64,000 nucleotides of DNA, from assembly GCA_023079485.1 (NCBI GenBank), contig CM041084.1:12708609-12772608 (forward strand), in the 5' to 3' direction. This DNA comes from Archilochus colubris (lineage: Eukaryota; Chordata; Aves; Apodiformes; Trochilidae). The translations under genes were made by a program, and so were the position numbers. The first letter of the stretch is position 1; each line of letters begins with the position of its first letter. Positions 12,608 through 25,436 of this stretch are shown in pieces. The notes below the pieces were generated by a model, which saw only the letters and a list, made by a program, of their open reading frames with translations, ran no database searches and was not told where the DNA came from.

Positions 12608-12662
12608 AGAAAAAAACCCCAAACTACCAAAACCAAACCAATTCCCAAAACTAAACAAATCC
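12608..12662 (+). repeat. A/C-rich low-complexity tract
   Basis: An A/C-rich stretch of the CCAAAACCAAACC type, the complement in style of the T/G tract 130 bp upstream. The two could pair as a loose hairpin in single-stranded form. Confidence 0.7.
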
Positions 12663-14761
12663 CTCCCACCCTCTTAACCACCTCCACTGGAATTTTAGTT
12701 ATGGATGTTGGAGTTTTGTCATGCCAGAAGCCATATATGTATCTAACATCTGACCTTTTCCATCCTGCCCTTTGTTACTTCAGAATATAGTGTAGGAAAG
12801 AAACTCCTTGTCAACACTCCCAGCTGCTCAGTCTGGAACTGCTGAGCAAGTGAAACTCTCCTGTTAATTTCTTCCTTTTCAATATAAGGGTCTTTGTGGT
12901 GCAAGGTGACTAAATAACAGGCTTGTTATTAAAAAGTTATCACAGAAATCAGCCCCAGAGCACTCATCTAGCTGAAATGACAGTCTAACGAGGCTCCTTC
13001 CACCAGTTTTCAAAGGAGACATTATGTTTTCTAGGTTCTCTGCATACTGAAGCACAAAACTTTTTGGTGAGCACTGAGACTTGCTAATCCTTGTGTAAAT
13101 GACTGGTTTTCTCCTAAAGTGGTAGAAAATTTCTAGGCTTCTTATTCCATGAAATATACTACATTAACTAGAATGTGGAACAACTTTTACTAGTCATCAT
13201 CTCAGTTAATTAATTGCCTCTTTTAAAACAAAATCTCTATGAATTTTAAATTTGTACAAAGATAGGAATATTGTGTATCTTCAAGTAACCATAGGCTGCA
13301 ATGGTGAGTAAAGAAAGGTCTTCATAACAGAAAAACTCCATGTTTTCAAAAGAGAAAAGAAAAAAAAGGGTATGAACTTGGCATTAAGACCACTGCAGAA
13401 TCATAAAACTGAGTGCCTTCAAGTTACACCAGTTTTTCCACTGTGTTACCTCACAAGTTAGTCAGAGGATGTTGCTATATTAGACCTTTGGGTATCAATC
13501 CAAGGCCAAGAACCTTTCTATGGCAAATATACAGCTAAGTGTTAAGGTAACAAGCACAGCAAAAATAATGCAAGCATTTTTGACAAATATGAAAAATATC
13601 ATATTCTTAAAGACGTAAACAGTAGAAAAACCTGGCCATTGCTTTATGTTTTCCCAGATGTAAAAAATTTCTGAATGTGGAATAAATGGCCTGTATTATT
13701 TGACACAATGCAGTGAATGCTACATAAGAGAAACTGATTTTGCCACTAACACTGGATAAAAATAATTTTATTCCATTTCTTGCATTTTAGTTTCTTTACC
13801 ACTTAAAACCATGTTATTTAGGCAAGACCCTATATCCAAGCATCAAGTCAGCATCCACTGATGAATGGGATTAACAGGAGTTAGATGTAAACTAAATTGT
13901 ATCCGGTCCCGCAATGTGCTTATTATGACTTGCCTATTTCTGTGCTACCTATGGGAAATGTCAAACAGAATACAAAGTATTTTAGTCATAGATAATTATT
14001 CCCTTGTGAATGAAGTTCCACAAATACTCTTAAGCACAGTATCCTAAGGATACTGCCAGAAAAAATCGTTCAGTCCTTTTAGGATTGCTGGGTTACAGTT
14101 TCTGTCTGACCCGACATTTAGGAATATGAGCCAAAAGAATGTATCTGAAAAAATTATTGCAGGTAGGTAGCAACACACTGGGAAGAATTCAGCAGAAAAT
14201 TAATGAATACTTTGAAAAGTTTAGTTAAGACTGAGTCATCCAGAGGAAATGGCTTGTCATTCAAGGTAAAGTACAGTATGAATTATTTCATTAATTTTTT
14301 TGCAGGCTGGCCAGATTTATTTTCACATCTCTGAGAGTCAATTTTATCTCTAAATGCAACATTTTTTCTTCATGTCTAATGCATATTTTGAACCAGTTCT
14401 GTGTTAACTTTCATGTATCTTCATTATATATATAGATGTGCATATTTATGTCAGCAACATTATTAATAAAGATCCAGGAGACTAAGTTAATAACAGGAAG
14501 ATGGTTTTCTTTGTGAGCTGACAGTGCTGATTTGTACACTAAATATAAATCACCTCTCTTTTAACTCAGCACAATGCTATTCAGGTAACACAGTGAAAAT
14601 AGCTCATTAAACAGTAAATGCAAACAAATTGTCAAGACTTGTGAGTGAACTCAGTAAATTAAGTCAGACATTTATAAAATATAACATTTTAATAACCCAT
14701 TTAATTACAAATTTTAGCAGTATTCAATTATTTTTTGGTATTACCATAAAATACATTGATG
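12663..14761. other. AT-rich DNA with no recognised feature
   Basis: No repeat family, exon or RNA gene was recognised in this 2.1-kb stretch. Confidence 0.5.
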
Positions 14762-14817
14762 CAGAAAGCAAAAGGAGTGTACGTTAAGTCAGAAAACAAA
14801 AGGAGTGTACATTAAAA
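14762..14817 (+). repeat. Two-copy 28-bp tandem repeat at the CR1 junction
   Basis: Two head-to-tail 28-bp units (14762-14789 and 14790-14817) share the core AAAGGAGTGTACRTTAA and differ at only a few bases. They end about four bases before the 5' end of the CR1 copy, so the duplication may be linked to the insertion. Confidence 0.8.
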
Positions 14818-14820
14818 CAC

Positions 14821-15937
14821 AAAAGCATTTGACACCGTCTCTCACAGCATCTTGTAGATAAGTTGACCAAGTATGGGTTTGGTGATCAGGTAGTGAGGTG
14901 GATCAGGAACTGGTTGAAAGGAAGGAGTCAGAGAGTTGTAGTCAATGGGGCAGAATCTGGTTGGAGGTGTGTGACTATGGAGTCCCTCAGGGGTCGACTG
15001 GGACCGGTGTTGTTCAATCTTCATCAACGACTTGGATGAGGGTATAGATGTACCCTCAGCAAGTTTGCTGATACACTAAGTGGAGGAGTGGCTGACACAC
15101 CGGAAGGCCGTGCTGCCATTCAGAGAGACTTAGACAGCTGAGAGTTGGGCAGAGAGAAACATGATGAAGTTCAAAAGGGAAGTGTAGAGTTTGCATTTGG
15201 GAAGAACAACCGATGTCCCAGTATAGGTTGGGGCTGACCTGCTGGAGAGCAGTGTAGGTGAAAGAGCCTGGGGGTCCTGGTAGACAAGAGGATGACCATG
15301 AGCCAGCAATGGCCCTTGTGGCCAAGAGGCCAATGGCATCCTGGGGTGCATTAGAAGGGGTGGTTAGTAGGTCAAGAGAGGTTCTCCTCCCCCTCTATTC
15401 TGCATTGGTGAGGCCGCACCTGGAGTATTGTGTCCAGTTCTGGGCCCCCAGTTCAAGAAGGACAGGGAAGTGCTTGAAAGAGTCCAGCGCAGAGCTACAA
15501 GATGATTAAGGGAGTGGAACATCTCCCTTATGAGGAAAGGCTGAGGAGCTGGGTCTCTTTAGTTTGAGAAAAGGAGACTGAGGGGTGACCTCATCAATGT
15601 TTTCAAATATGTAAGGAGCGAGTGTCAGGGAGATGGAGTTAGGCTTTTCTCAGTGATTACCAGTGATAGGACAAGGGGTAATGGGTGTAAATTGGAGCAT
15701 AGGAGGTTCAAGTTGAACATTCGAAAAAATTTTTTTACTGTAAGAGTGACAGAGCCCTGGAACAGGCTGCCCAGGGGGTTGTGGAGTCTCCTTCACTGGA
15801 GACATTCAAAACCCGCTTGGACACGTTCCTGCGGATGTACTCTAGGTGGCCCTGCTCTGGCAGGGGGGGTTGGACTAGATGATCTTTCGAGGTCCCTTCC
15901 AACCCCTAGGATTCTATGATTCTATGATTCTATGATT
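14821..15937 (+). mobile_element. CR1 LINE, 5'-truncated, plus strand
   Basis: The copy starts inside the reverse-transcriptase region, at a peptide reading KAFDTVSH (from 14822; RT motif A), and runs to the CR1 3' tail of ATTCTATG units at 15911-15937. The GVPQGS motif is present near 14980. Small deletions have broken the reading frame. One removes two bases from the catalytic FADD motif near 15066-15075, leaving FAD out of frame. Later fragments still read [17 protein letters not shown] (15394 onward) and [14 protein letters not shown] (about 15710). CR1 copies itself by target-primed reverse transcription; this copy lacks the endonuclease and is dead. The 3' end is sure; the 5' edge is placed to within a few bases. 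Confidence 0.95.
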
Positions 15938-18025
15938 AAGTATGGAGAAACTGTTTGTAACCCAAAAACTCATACTCTTTTTCATGCTTTTGATGATTAA
16001 GCTGAGATGTGCACAATGCCACTTCTACTGCTGTATGACCATGGTCCAGTATAATGTAGCTCTATTCTAACTCCTACTGAACATCATTTGAGCATTCACT
16101 TAATGTAGATAGCAGGGATGTGTACATAACTATTTTAAAAATATATTGTTTGACAGTATCTTCATAGTTTGTCTTTTTTTCGAAAAAGCAAAGAAAATGT
16201 CTAGCAGTTCTCAATAACTTTAAGACCTCCAAACATTTATTTGCAAACCCAGTCACTTAGGAAAAACTTTTTCTTTCAAAAATTGCAAGAATAATTTTTT
16301 ATATAATTTATCCTTGGGTGTTCTTACTTTTCCACAACTTTTCTTTCCTGTTAACACCTCTACCCCATTTGTCATATAGCATGGAAAGTGATACATGTCT
16401 TTCCAGATTTGGTACTGAGTTAGCAAAGAAAGAGGAAACTGATATTTAAATATCTTTTATTTTCTTTTCCATGCTTTTGTTCTCTCTAGAAATTTGAACA
16501 ACTGAATGGAATTGGATATCGAACCTGTAATATCTTCCTTATTTCACTGGCAGCTGTTTTCCTAAGTGTTCCCAAAGATACATCAACTGTTCTGCAGGAA
16601 CCTCTTCAATCCCACATACAATGAAGAGGAAGGCAATAGATCTAAATTTTAAATGGAAAACCAAGGGGAAAAGTGTATGTTTCCTTCATAATAGGTGGTA
16701 AACATAAGAATTCATTAAAATGGGGAACCAGAGGCCAAAGGAAGAGAGAAAAATAAGGTAAATGATCCTTAGATAAATCCAGGAAGACCAGTCACATCTC
16801 AATGTATATTGACATCTCTCTCTGACTTTGCAGTCTGGGTATTTGTTCATTTCTTCATTTATATAGGTATTATTCTGTATTCCTGGAAAGACACATTCAT
16901 CCTACCTTGCAGATGTGCCTTACCTCATAAGAACTGTAAGGAGACAGCTTTAATTCACCTAAGATACAGCTGGTTGTAAGACAACCACATGATCAATGTA
17001 TGAGAGAGGCTCAGAATTTAACTTATGTATCTGAGGGAAATAAATTCTATCCAATATTTATAACTCTTTTTATGATTTGTCATAATATATGAATACACAC
17101 ATGGTACGGTATTTGCACCCCAGATCTGAGAAGTATTTCCACAGTCTTTATTTGCTCTCTTTCCCAGAGCTGAATACTGACATAAACCAAAAGATTTGTT
17201 TTCTCTTGTCACCTTTTCCTGGCTAAGCTAGTCTACAAGTCTTTCAGTGTTCAGAAAAAATTGTCCAAGACCAAGTTTCCGGATTTAATTTTGGTTTTTA
17301 TCCATTATTTTCCTGTCACATAGCCAGTGGTATATTTGGTAAATCTGTTTTCCAATAGAATGCCATCAGTACTGGTAATGGAATATGATAAATTTATGTA
17401 GCAGTGGCAAGCAGGCTCAAGATTATATTTCCTTCAAGAAGTAGACAGATCTTAGACTGCTTTCTTGCAATGCAGCCTCATTACTCAACCCTGGAGCTAC
17501 CTGGGAGGTAATCCCAAGAGCTCCTAAAGTGAAGAAGAAAAATATTCTTTGCAAATAAAATTTATTGAGGCCTACTAAATTTAGGCTACTCTTACAAAGG
17601 TAGTACAGCCTTAGGGTTAAATTAGTCTCAAGCAATTTCTTCTGTCTAAAATATAGATCTCCAATTTTAAGACAGTTGTTCAGACTGCCTGTATAATCAA
17701 TGCAAAGAGTTTCCTCCCAGAGGGTAATCCATTCTACGTATTTTAGACATGTCTCTGAAGAGGTATAATTCACACTTCAGAGGTGACATAATCTCTCTGA
17801 TAAGTGCAGCATAGGTTGGATTTTTTAGTCACTATAGTTAGGGAATACCTACATTCCTTAGTCAGGGCACCCTAAATTCCTACACCAAAACATCATCTTG
17901 TCAGATGTTTGACTACTAATTTAATTTCAGTTAATTTAAGATACTTTTTTTTTTTTCAATTTAAGATTTTGCTGGAGAATTATTGAAAGTGCAATACCCA
18001 CTAGAGACAGCTGTCATAACATGGT
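15938..18025. other. AT-rich DNA with no recognised feature
   Basis: Only short open frames are present, the longest being 116 codons on the minus strand (17423-17773), with no recognised domain. No repeat family was recognised. Confidence 0.5.
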
Positions 18026-18236
18026 GAAATTATTAATATGCTCAATAACTTTCCACTACTATCCCTCTTTCCTTCCTAACTGTTCCTTTCTCCATCTCTT
18101 CCTGCCAGAGAAAATTAATGGTAACCTAATTCCTGTTCTTTATACATTCCACCATGTCAGTTTTTCCCAAACTGACCAAGTATTTCTACCCAGATCTCAC
18201 AACTGATATTGAATTCACACCTTCTTCTAGACTTTA
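18026..18236 (+). repeat. Unrecognised dispersed repeat, copy A
   Basis: Bases 18059-18235 align without gaps to 22857-23033. By hand, 158 of 177 positions match (about 89%), with 14 transitions and 5 transversions, the pattern expected of neutral decay after duplication. Weaker similarity extends upstream to about 18026, across a 10-12 base indel. One plus-strand frame is open across most of both copies and stops at the same TGA position. No known repeat family was recognised. Confidence 0.85.
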
Positions 18237-21200
18237 GAGGAAGGAAGTGACACCCTTTGCAAAAAGTGCTTAAGAGACACAGAGAAATCTGCATGTTATT
18301 GCACAGATCATTACCTATGCACAGTTACCCTGAGCAATGTAAATATACACTGGGGCTTTCAGGGCTTGCATGAAATTAATTTCAAAGTTGGGTTTGGGGA
18401 ACTGATTCAGACCCATGGTGGACAATACAAGCACAATATCCATTCAGTGGCCCTGGAGATGAAGAAATTTCCAGTATCCAGAGATAACAGTCATATTATA
18501 TTGTTGATTATGTGTATCATAAAATGGAAATATTGCTGTAATTTCGTTTGGCAGCATGGTTAGCATAGGTGGAGTAATCTCAAAGGAGGAGTGTTCTGTC
18601 TGACCATATGCATGAATAGGTGACTGTCAAGTTTATACTGCATTGTCTTCAAGCTGGCATCCTGCCAGCCCTCAGGCAAGCAGGAGGAAGATATATGTGG
18701 AAAGAGGTAGTCAAATTGCTTCCCTATGGCTGCTTTATAAACATACATATGTTAAACACATTTATTAGGGCAGTCATCAGCAGCAAGTGCACGGGTCCTT
18801 CTCCCTCATGAGGGATAGTTGTTGCTTATATAGGAGTGAAAAGTTGGAAGCCAGCCCAGAAATCTGGAAAGTGTATTATTCCGGATTCCCCATGGAGGAT
18901 CACTTTGCTGCCAGCATATCTTGCTCTGGGGTTTCAACACACCATCAATCTGGAACCTGGCAGCCACCATTCCCCAGCTCACCTCATCTCATGCAGCGAG
19001 CAGACACAGTGCAACTATTTGTCTCAGATTGCAGCCTGGCCAACCAAGGAAGGGAAGGGGGAGGGAGAGAAACAATGAGCCTCCATCAGAGCTGTGGTCC
19101 CTCTTGCACAGCTCCAGAGAGTTGTTCCTTGCAGCAACATGGCCATCTGAATGATAAGCTTGCTGCTTTTTGGTGGAGCACAAGCCCCAGAAAGTGTTGC
19201 TGTTTGAGCAGTGATGTGGCCCCAAGCAAGGAGGAGGAGGAAGAACCCAACTGGAGCTTTCAGACAAAGTGCTGCATTTACTTTCCAGTGTGAGCTGTAC
19301 TTATAGTTTGGAGACTCCAGAGACTTTTACAAATCTCAATTAAATCTCAAGTAACTGCAGCTTAGAAATGCATCTGTTCTTCAGATAACGTACTCCTTGT
19401 GGGAAGAGAGTTACTGATCTCTCCTGGAACCTTTGACAAATACAGAGGGAGTATCAATGATCCACATCACATTGACCAGGGACAGCAGATGCAGTCAGCA
19501 CATTCTCAGTGTGGTCAGCACTGCCCACATTCACAAAGTGGTGGGTAGCTTACAGACCTCAGTGGAGGTCAGGTTGCCTGTTTTGTTCCCCTCCTTCTGG
19601 ATCTATTTCCATGACATATTTCCATAAAGAAGATGCTGAGGTAAGCAGAGAGCCACAGGTATACCTCTAAAAGCCAGATATTCCTGATTTCGCTCTTCTC
19701 AGCAGCAGCTGATTATGCTCCTCATCTCAGCTGCGTGTACTCCTTCTGACTGACCCTTAGGAGACTAGAGCTCCAGGCAGTATAATTATTAATTCAGTAT
19801 AGAACTGTTATCCGGACATTAGTACAGTTACAAATACCTATTTTGGATTTAGTTCTGACCACTTGAATGTCAACATGCATTGAAATTTTTCTGTAGCTTA
19901 AGGCAAGTCGTTAACATTGTCCTCTGCTTGCAATACACATGTTCTGTCTTTCAGTTCATACCACATACAGATTTTAAGAATTATGCTCACAATGAGGCAC
20001 TCGCTGTGCAGTGCAGTTATGAGAGTGACCAAAGTTTGTGCTTTCAATTAATCCAAAACAAAGAATGGGAAGTGCTCCACTGGAGGGCAAGCACTGTTCC
20101 CTCTAAGCAAAACCAAAACACTTTTATAGCTCAGTAGCCTGCTTAGATTTTTTGTGCTTCTGGTTTCACACTATGAACTGGAGTGTGAAACTGGAGGCAA
20201 ACTTATGCTGGAGGCTTAAGGCAAGGCAATATGCAGAAAGAGAACAGTCCTCTGTCTATTCTCTGAGTCAGATGGGTGTGAGGTTACTCCACTTTGGAGC
20301 CCATCCAGTTTCATTAGCTCATGCTATGATTGAGCTAATTACTTCTACTAAAAGCTGAAATCTGACAGTGCCCAGCTGGGGAGCCATGGCCGGAGAAAGG
20401 TGATTCCAGCTCAAGCCCCAAAGTTGTACTTTAATTCTAATAGAGGTAGTTTTTTCTTTATAAAATACAAACCTAGGGATCAGATCTGTAGCAGGGAACA
20501 TTGATTTAAATCTGATGTCTGCTGTAATAAAGAGACTACTCCCAGAAGAAATTCCTCCTAAAAGAGGAAAAAGTAAATTAAAACAATAAATTGCTGGTGT
20601 GTGACTGGCTAAAAATAAAAGATTTTTTTTCACGCATTTTGTCACTAGGTATCACCAGTGTATTACTCTGTTTTGATATATGTGTGGTCTGTCTCCATAG
20701 GCTGTGTATGACATATTAAAATGTTTTCATTTTCTTATATATGCTCTGGACGGAAAACATGCAACATAACATGGCTTACAGGAACACAGGAAAATACTGG
20801 GTTTGCATAGGAATTCTGTCTTAATCAGGAATTGTTTTCATGTCCCACACTACTTTGAGTATATAATAAGTAACTTGTAAGTTTAAAAAAAATAAGGAAC
20901 ACACAAAATATAAAATTATCTCTTCTTGGATAGTTGCCACCACATCTGGATACTTGTTTTACCTATTGTCACTCACAAAAAATGTGAAGAAAATGGAATT
21001 TTGGAAATACAGGATCAAGCAGACCATTGGAGTCTTTTGGTTTCTATCTTCTGAAGTATACATATAAGCATACGTAGATATTTTATAGGTAGCAAATTGG
21101 GAAAAGAGAGCTTTTAAATAAAATATTAGTTTCCTTTCTTTGTTTGTATTTGGAATTCATGTATGAACTATAAAGTTTTTTTCTTTAATTGACAAGTTTC

Positions 21201-21401
21201 ATGATTTGGTTTCTGGTATATAGTTTGGATATAGTCTTTTTATTTTTTAGGAAATCCACATAGTATATTAAAAAGTCTAAATAAAATAAAATAATAATGA
21301 AAAAAAGATGTAAAAAAGACCATAAAGAGTAGTCTTGGCTGTATTTGGAAGCCTTAAAAAGAAGTTCAATCTATGCATTTAGTAGAGACAACTTTGAATT
21401 A
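18237..21401. other. Unique DNA between the two dispersed-repeat copies
   Basis: No transposon genes were seen that would make this the interior of an LTR element. It holds the 168-codon frame described separately, a weak CTCF-like site at 20077-20090 (CCACTGGAGGGCAA) and a 9-bp hairpin at 20313-20339. Confidence 0.45.
18787..19293 (+). other. Unrecognised 168-codon open frame in a GC-richer patch
   Basis: This is the longest open frame outside CR1 and the TTCC array. The product has many serines and cysteines, a run of five glutamates near residue 153, and no signal peptide, membrane segment or domain that could be recognised. Overlapping frames on both strands are also open (18836-19078, 18921-19154, and 18989-19267 minus), which points to local base composition rather than coding. 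It could be a decayed exon, part of an old repeat, or chance; chance is favoured. Confidence 0.12.
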
Positions 21402-21505
21402 TCACAGAATCATAGAATTTTGAGAGTTGGAAGGGACCTTTAAGATCATCTCTTTCTAAACCCCCTGCCATGGGCAGGGACCCTTCCCCTAGATCAGGTT
21501 GAGTT
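21402..21505 (-). mobile_element. CR1 LINE 3'-end fragment, minus strand
   Basis: Read on the plus strand it begins TCACAGAATCATAGAATTTT, followed by GTTGGAAGGGACCTTTAAGATCATC and a CCATGGGCAGGGACCC block. Those are the inverted 3' end of CR1. Only about 100 bp of the 3' untranslated part survives and no ORF is left. The inner edge is approximate. Confidence 0.85.
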
Positions 21506-22814
21506 AGATTTCAGGATCCAAATACACTTAAACTTCCAACAGATAAAAACTATAAAAACTGTGTTTAAAATCACAAAATAAAAGTGCTTCTTTAGAGGCT
21601 GAATTTTATCTTAGAATTAAAAGGAGAAATGAGCCAAAAAAACTTTATGATTTATATGTATCTAATAACATGAAGGTAATAAGTCTGAAGTAATAAGTCT
21701 TCACTTAAAGATAAAATTTATCTTCCCGTATGATTCGGAAGGTAAAATTCACCCTTCCAAAAGAAACAGGTGCTTGAAGAGAAGCAAATGCCTTTGAAAT
21801 TTCCAAAAGCCACATGTAATCTTAGACTAGAAGATTCTTTTTTATCTGAAATTTCAAGAAAGTAATGAAGGGATTGTAGAGGTATAAGACTAAGCTCTTC
21901 ATTGATGTCTTGTAACTTCACTAACTTGCAGTAGTCTGTTCAAATTTGCACTAGGAAATATTTTTTTCTATGATTCAAATAGCTTCTATGTCACTGAAAT
22001 TTAGAAATGTCCATGGGTTCTTTTGGTCCTTAAAATAAACCTAAAATAGCCCTTAGACTTCAAAAATATTTTATAATTAAAAAAAAAAATATATATATAA
22101 TATATGTAATGGTAAGTCTTGTAAAAAGCCTATTATTCATCTTTAGTGTATGACTTTTTACATCTACTTTTTCAAGGTGTCTTGAAATGAATTCTTAATT
22201 ATGAATGACAATTCTGGCATGATGTATTTTACAACTTCTAAAAAGACAGTGTTAATAAGAAGCAGATGTAGAGTTCATTTCTTTTTCATCTTTTCTCATA
22301 CCATTCAGAAACCTATTTTTCATGTTTTGATATATATAGTATTCCCAGAATTTACAGAGAGTTGCTCCTGAGATCGGTCCCCAAGATTTAAAAAAAAATT
22401 CAGGTTCTGTATGGGAGGCATTTTTGGAGATTATATGAACAACCAGGATGTCCAGGCTGATTTCATGTAAAGTACACATGTTGAGGTGTTCCTATATAAT
22501 ATACCAACCTATCTGCCATCTGCAATTTCTTCCCCAGATCTGTTAATCTTGTTTTAAAAACTTCTTTTGCAGAGACTTCTTTGATATGTCTTTGCTTTCT
22601 ACTTACCTTTTTTGGTTTTATTTCTCACACAATTACCACAGAAAAAGCAATTTTTTTAGGTATCTTCCCTGTACAGAGATCAGAAAGCTCCTCCTGTGTT
22701 AGCATTTGCCTGAGTGCAAATGGCCAACTCACTTTCTTCATCTCTTGAAATGAGATAAGAGTGGCTCCCTCTAAGCCCCAGGGAAGCCCCTTTGCCTCTG
22801 TGACTTCAGCTTTA
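21506..22814. other. AT-rich DNA with no recognised feature
   Basis: No gene or repeat family was recognised. An A-run followed by TA repeats lies at about 22080-22106. Confidence 0.5.
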
Positions 22815-23034
22815 CATTAAATATACTACAATAACTTTCCACTGCCAAAAATCTCGCTATCCCTCTTTCCTTCCTAATTGTTCCTTTCCCCATCTCTTCC
22901 TGCCAGAGGAAATTAACAGTAACCTAATTCCTGTTCTTTATATATTCCACTGTATCAGTTTTCCCCATAATGACCAGGTTTTTCTACCCAGATCTCAGAA
23001 CTGATACTGAATTCACATCTTCGTTTAGACTTTT
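22815..23034 (+). repeat. Unrecognised dispersed repeat, copy B
   Basis: This is the second copy of the segment at 18026-18236, in the same orientation and offset by 4798 bp. Copy B carries about 12 extra bases near 22845-22856. Similarity stops shortly after 23033, where the two flanks diverge. The pyrimidine-rich character continues to about 23700, so the original unit may be longer than the shared part. Confidence 0.85.
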
Positions 23035-25334
23035 GTGACCTTATCATGTGTTTTTTCAGAAGTCGTGTGGGATCATGATATCCTCAATGTCATTCTCCCC
23101 ACTTTCCCCAGATATAGTTCTCCCTGTGTGAACCTTGAATATCTTAATTCCTCCCTCCACCTTCCACTAAGACTTCCACACAGCACTCCTGTTGTCTTTT
23201 GCTACACACCTCCTTAAATTATTTTATACACAAATTCAATTTCCATCTCTGTGCTGACACTTTATAGAGATTCCTCTCTCCTTTGGACTGACTTCTGCTC
23301 AGCGTAAAGTCTCAGACTGTCTCTGATACCTCAACACAGATATCTAAATATCAACACAGGCACAGCAGGGTTAAGAAAGTCCTTCTCCAAGCCCTCACTT
23401 TGACTGATTTCTCCTTGATCATGTTAGACAGCACTGAACTATCCTGCAAGTCACTGTAGTCTCTTGTCAGGGAAACATCTCAAGTAGATTTTACATTAGG
23501 TCCTATTACCAGAGTATGCTTAGTTCTCAAATATTTTTTCCTTCATAACTTCACAGAGTTACAGGATTTCACACCCTCTCTCATAGACAGAATTTTCACC
23601 CAAGTTCTCACTATTTCACTTCTCAACTACCTCAGTGTTTTCCCTTGGATATTCACACACATGTTCTGCCTCTGCATACCAATCTGGGGTGACTTTACAA
23701 GGATGAGTTTCCTGATGTGCTGCTTTGATTCTGCCATCCTTCCTTTTTTAACATCTACTGGTTTCCCAGCCTGTTTTGCATTGGCCATGAACCATATGTC
23801 TTCAAGTCCTCAAAAATATCAGGATCCTGAAAACATCTTCCAAGTCTTAACCACATAAGATATTTTTCTGGCTTTGTAGCTTTGTGGAACTTTTTTGAAA
23901 TTTCTTGCCAATCATCTGGCACAGCTAATCACATTTGCTGCTTGAGTGCAATCTCATGACTTGCACAGATGTTGTGTAAGCATCACTGAGGTCACAAGCT
24001 GACAGATTTTTATCTTCTGCATATAGAGTTTTCATATGCACTCTTTCTGAGGCATCAACTAAAAAGAACCTGTGTTGACTGGTGAAGTTTACACTCTTCT
24101 AGTTCTAAAGCAGAAACAATAAATTTCTTTTGAGGATAAGTTTACTCAAGCCACAGACAAATGTGTCAGCATAGTCAAATAGACTAAACATTATAGTAAT
24201 ACAAATTAAAATTAAATATTTAACATATGTAACATTTTGTCTCAAAGTCTGTGTATGTAAAATTGCCTCTGGGGTTTACTATGGTAAATCTAAGCTGATA
24301 AGAAACCATCTTGTTTCTGACTCCCTAGGTGTGAATTTAGGAATTTCATGGAAACATCTATGTGACTTTTTCCTTTATTAAATAAGAAAGCCTGTACAAA
24401 GAGCTTTGGTCATTTCACTTTGCACCATGGACACAAGAATTTTTGAAGGTCCCATTCCTGCATTTCCTGACTTAGATAGGTGCCTTACAATAAGATGAAT
24501 AAATGGGTGAAACTGGTATCCAACCTTATTTTCCTTTGTTGTTTTGGGGGTTTTTTAAAGGGATTTTGTGTGTGTGTAAAAATCAAGTATCTTCCACACA
24601 ATGTAAGGAACATCCAAATCTACTTTTTGTTTTTCCTAAAGAGAAGTTCACTGCATACAGGACTCTCAGTGGAGTGTTGCCTGCATTTCAAATAGAGGTG
24701 GTTCAGTGTGCATCTGGTGCTCCTTTTCTGTCATATTATCCTCAAGCTGGATTTTTGAATATTCGTGAAAAACTGCACCTGCCTTTCCTCTCTTTTTCCC
24801 TCTGTATAAAACCATGATAGTACTTGCCTAGAAATTATGGCTTTAGCTAAAGTCAAATTTATAAGCTAGTCTAAACCTTGCAACAATCAGTAAACCATGT
24901 AATTTATTATTGTGAGTTTGGATGAAAAAGAACTTGAAAAATAGCCTTTCTTTATAAAGAAGGAACCAAAAATATTCATATTTATGTGTCAAATGGCCTT
25001 GATAATTGATTTCACTTAAGTTATCAGATACTCAGACATTAAAAGAATACTTGGAAAAGGCACCATAAGTAATTATTCTCTCTCTTCATCCCCAAATCTA
25101 AATTAGTTTCTGTTTTTTGTATTGCACATCTCTGTATATATATATTTTTAAATGCCATTTTGGAAAATGCAACTTGTAGGTTGTATCTTTTAATCATCTG
25201 CAATATTTATGCCATTTAACTGGGGATAAATGAATTGCAGATGATAAACTAAAAATCTTTTTCATAAGGAAAGACTTGTTTTCCTGTGTATATATATATC
25301 TTATTTTGTTTTTAGCTGTGCCTCTTCATTTTTG

Positions 25335-25436
25335 GTCATGAGTAAAAGTGCTGAATTACCCCAAGAGAAGAGAGCTTGCTTTGCAGTTATGACCAGAAGT
25401 GCTGAATTGTCCCAGGAGAAGAAAACTCACTTTTGT
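25335..25436 (+). repeat. Diverged 51-bp tandem duplication
   Basis: AGTGCTGAATT occurs at 25347 and again at 25398, inside two head-to-tail units that share most of their bases (CCCARGAGAAG follows in both). The units have diverged well beyond the 28-bp repeat at 14.8 kb, so this is an older local duplication. Confidence 0.65.

Noticed and set aside
20077..20090. CCACTGGAGGGCAA as a CTCF site
   Set aside because: It misses a key core base and has no CpG or other context, so it was left as a remark only.
18026..23034. An LTR element with the 177-bp repeats as its two LTRs
   Set aside because: The repeats lack clear TG...CA ends, no primer-binding site follows copy A, and nothing between them resembles a mobile-element gene. 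An interspersed repeat or duplication fits as well.
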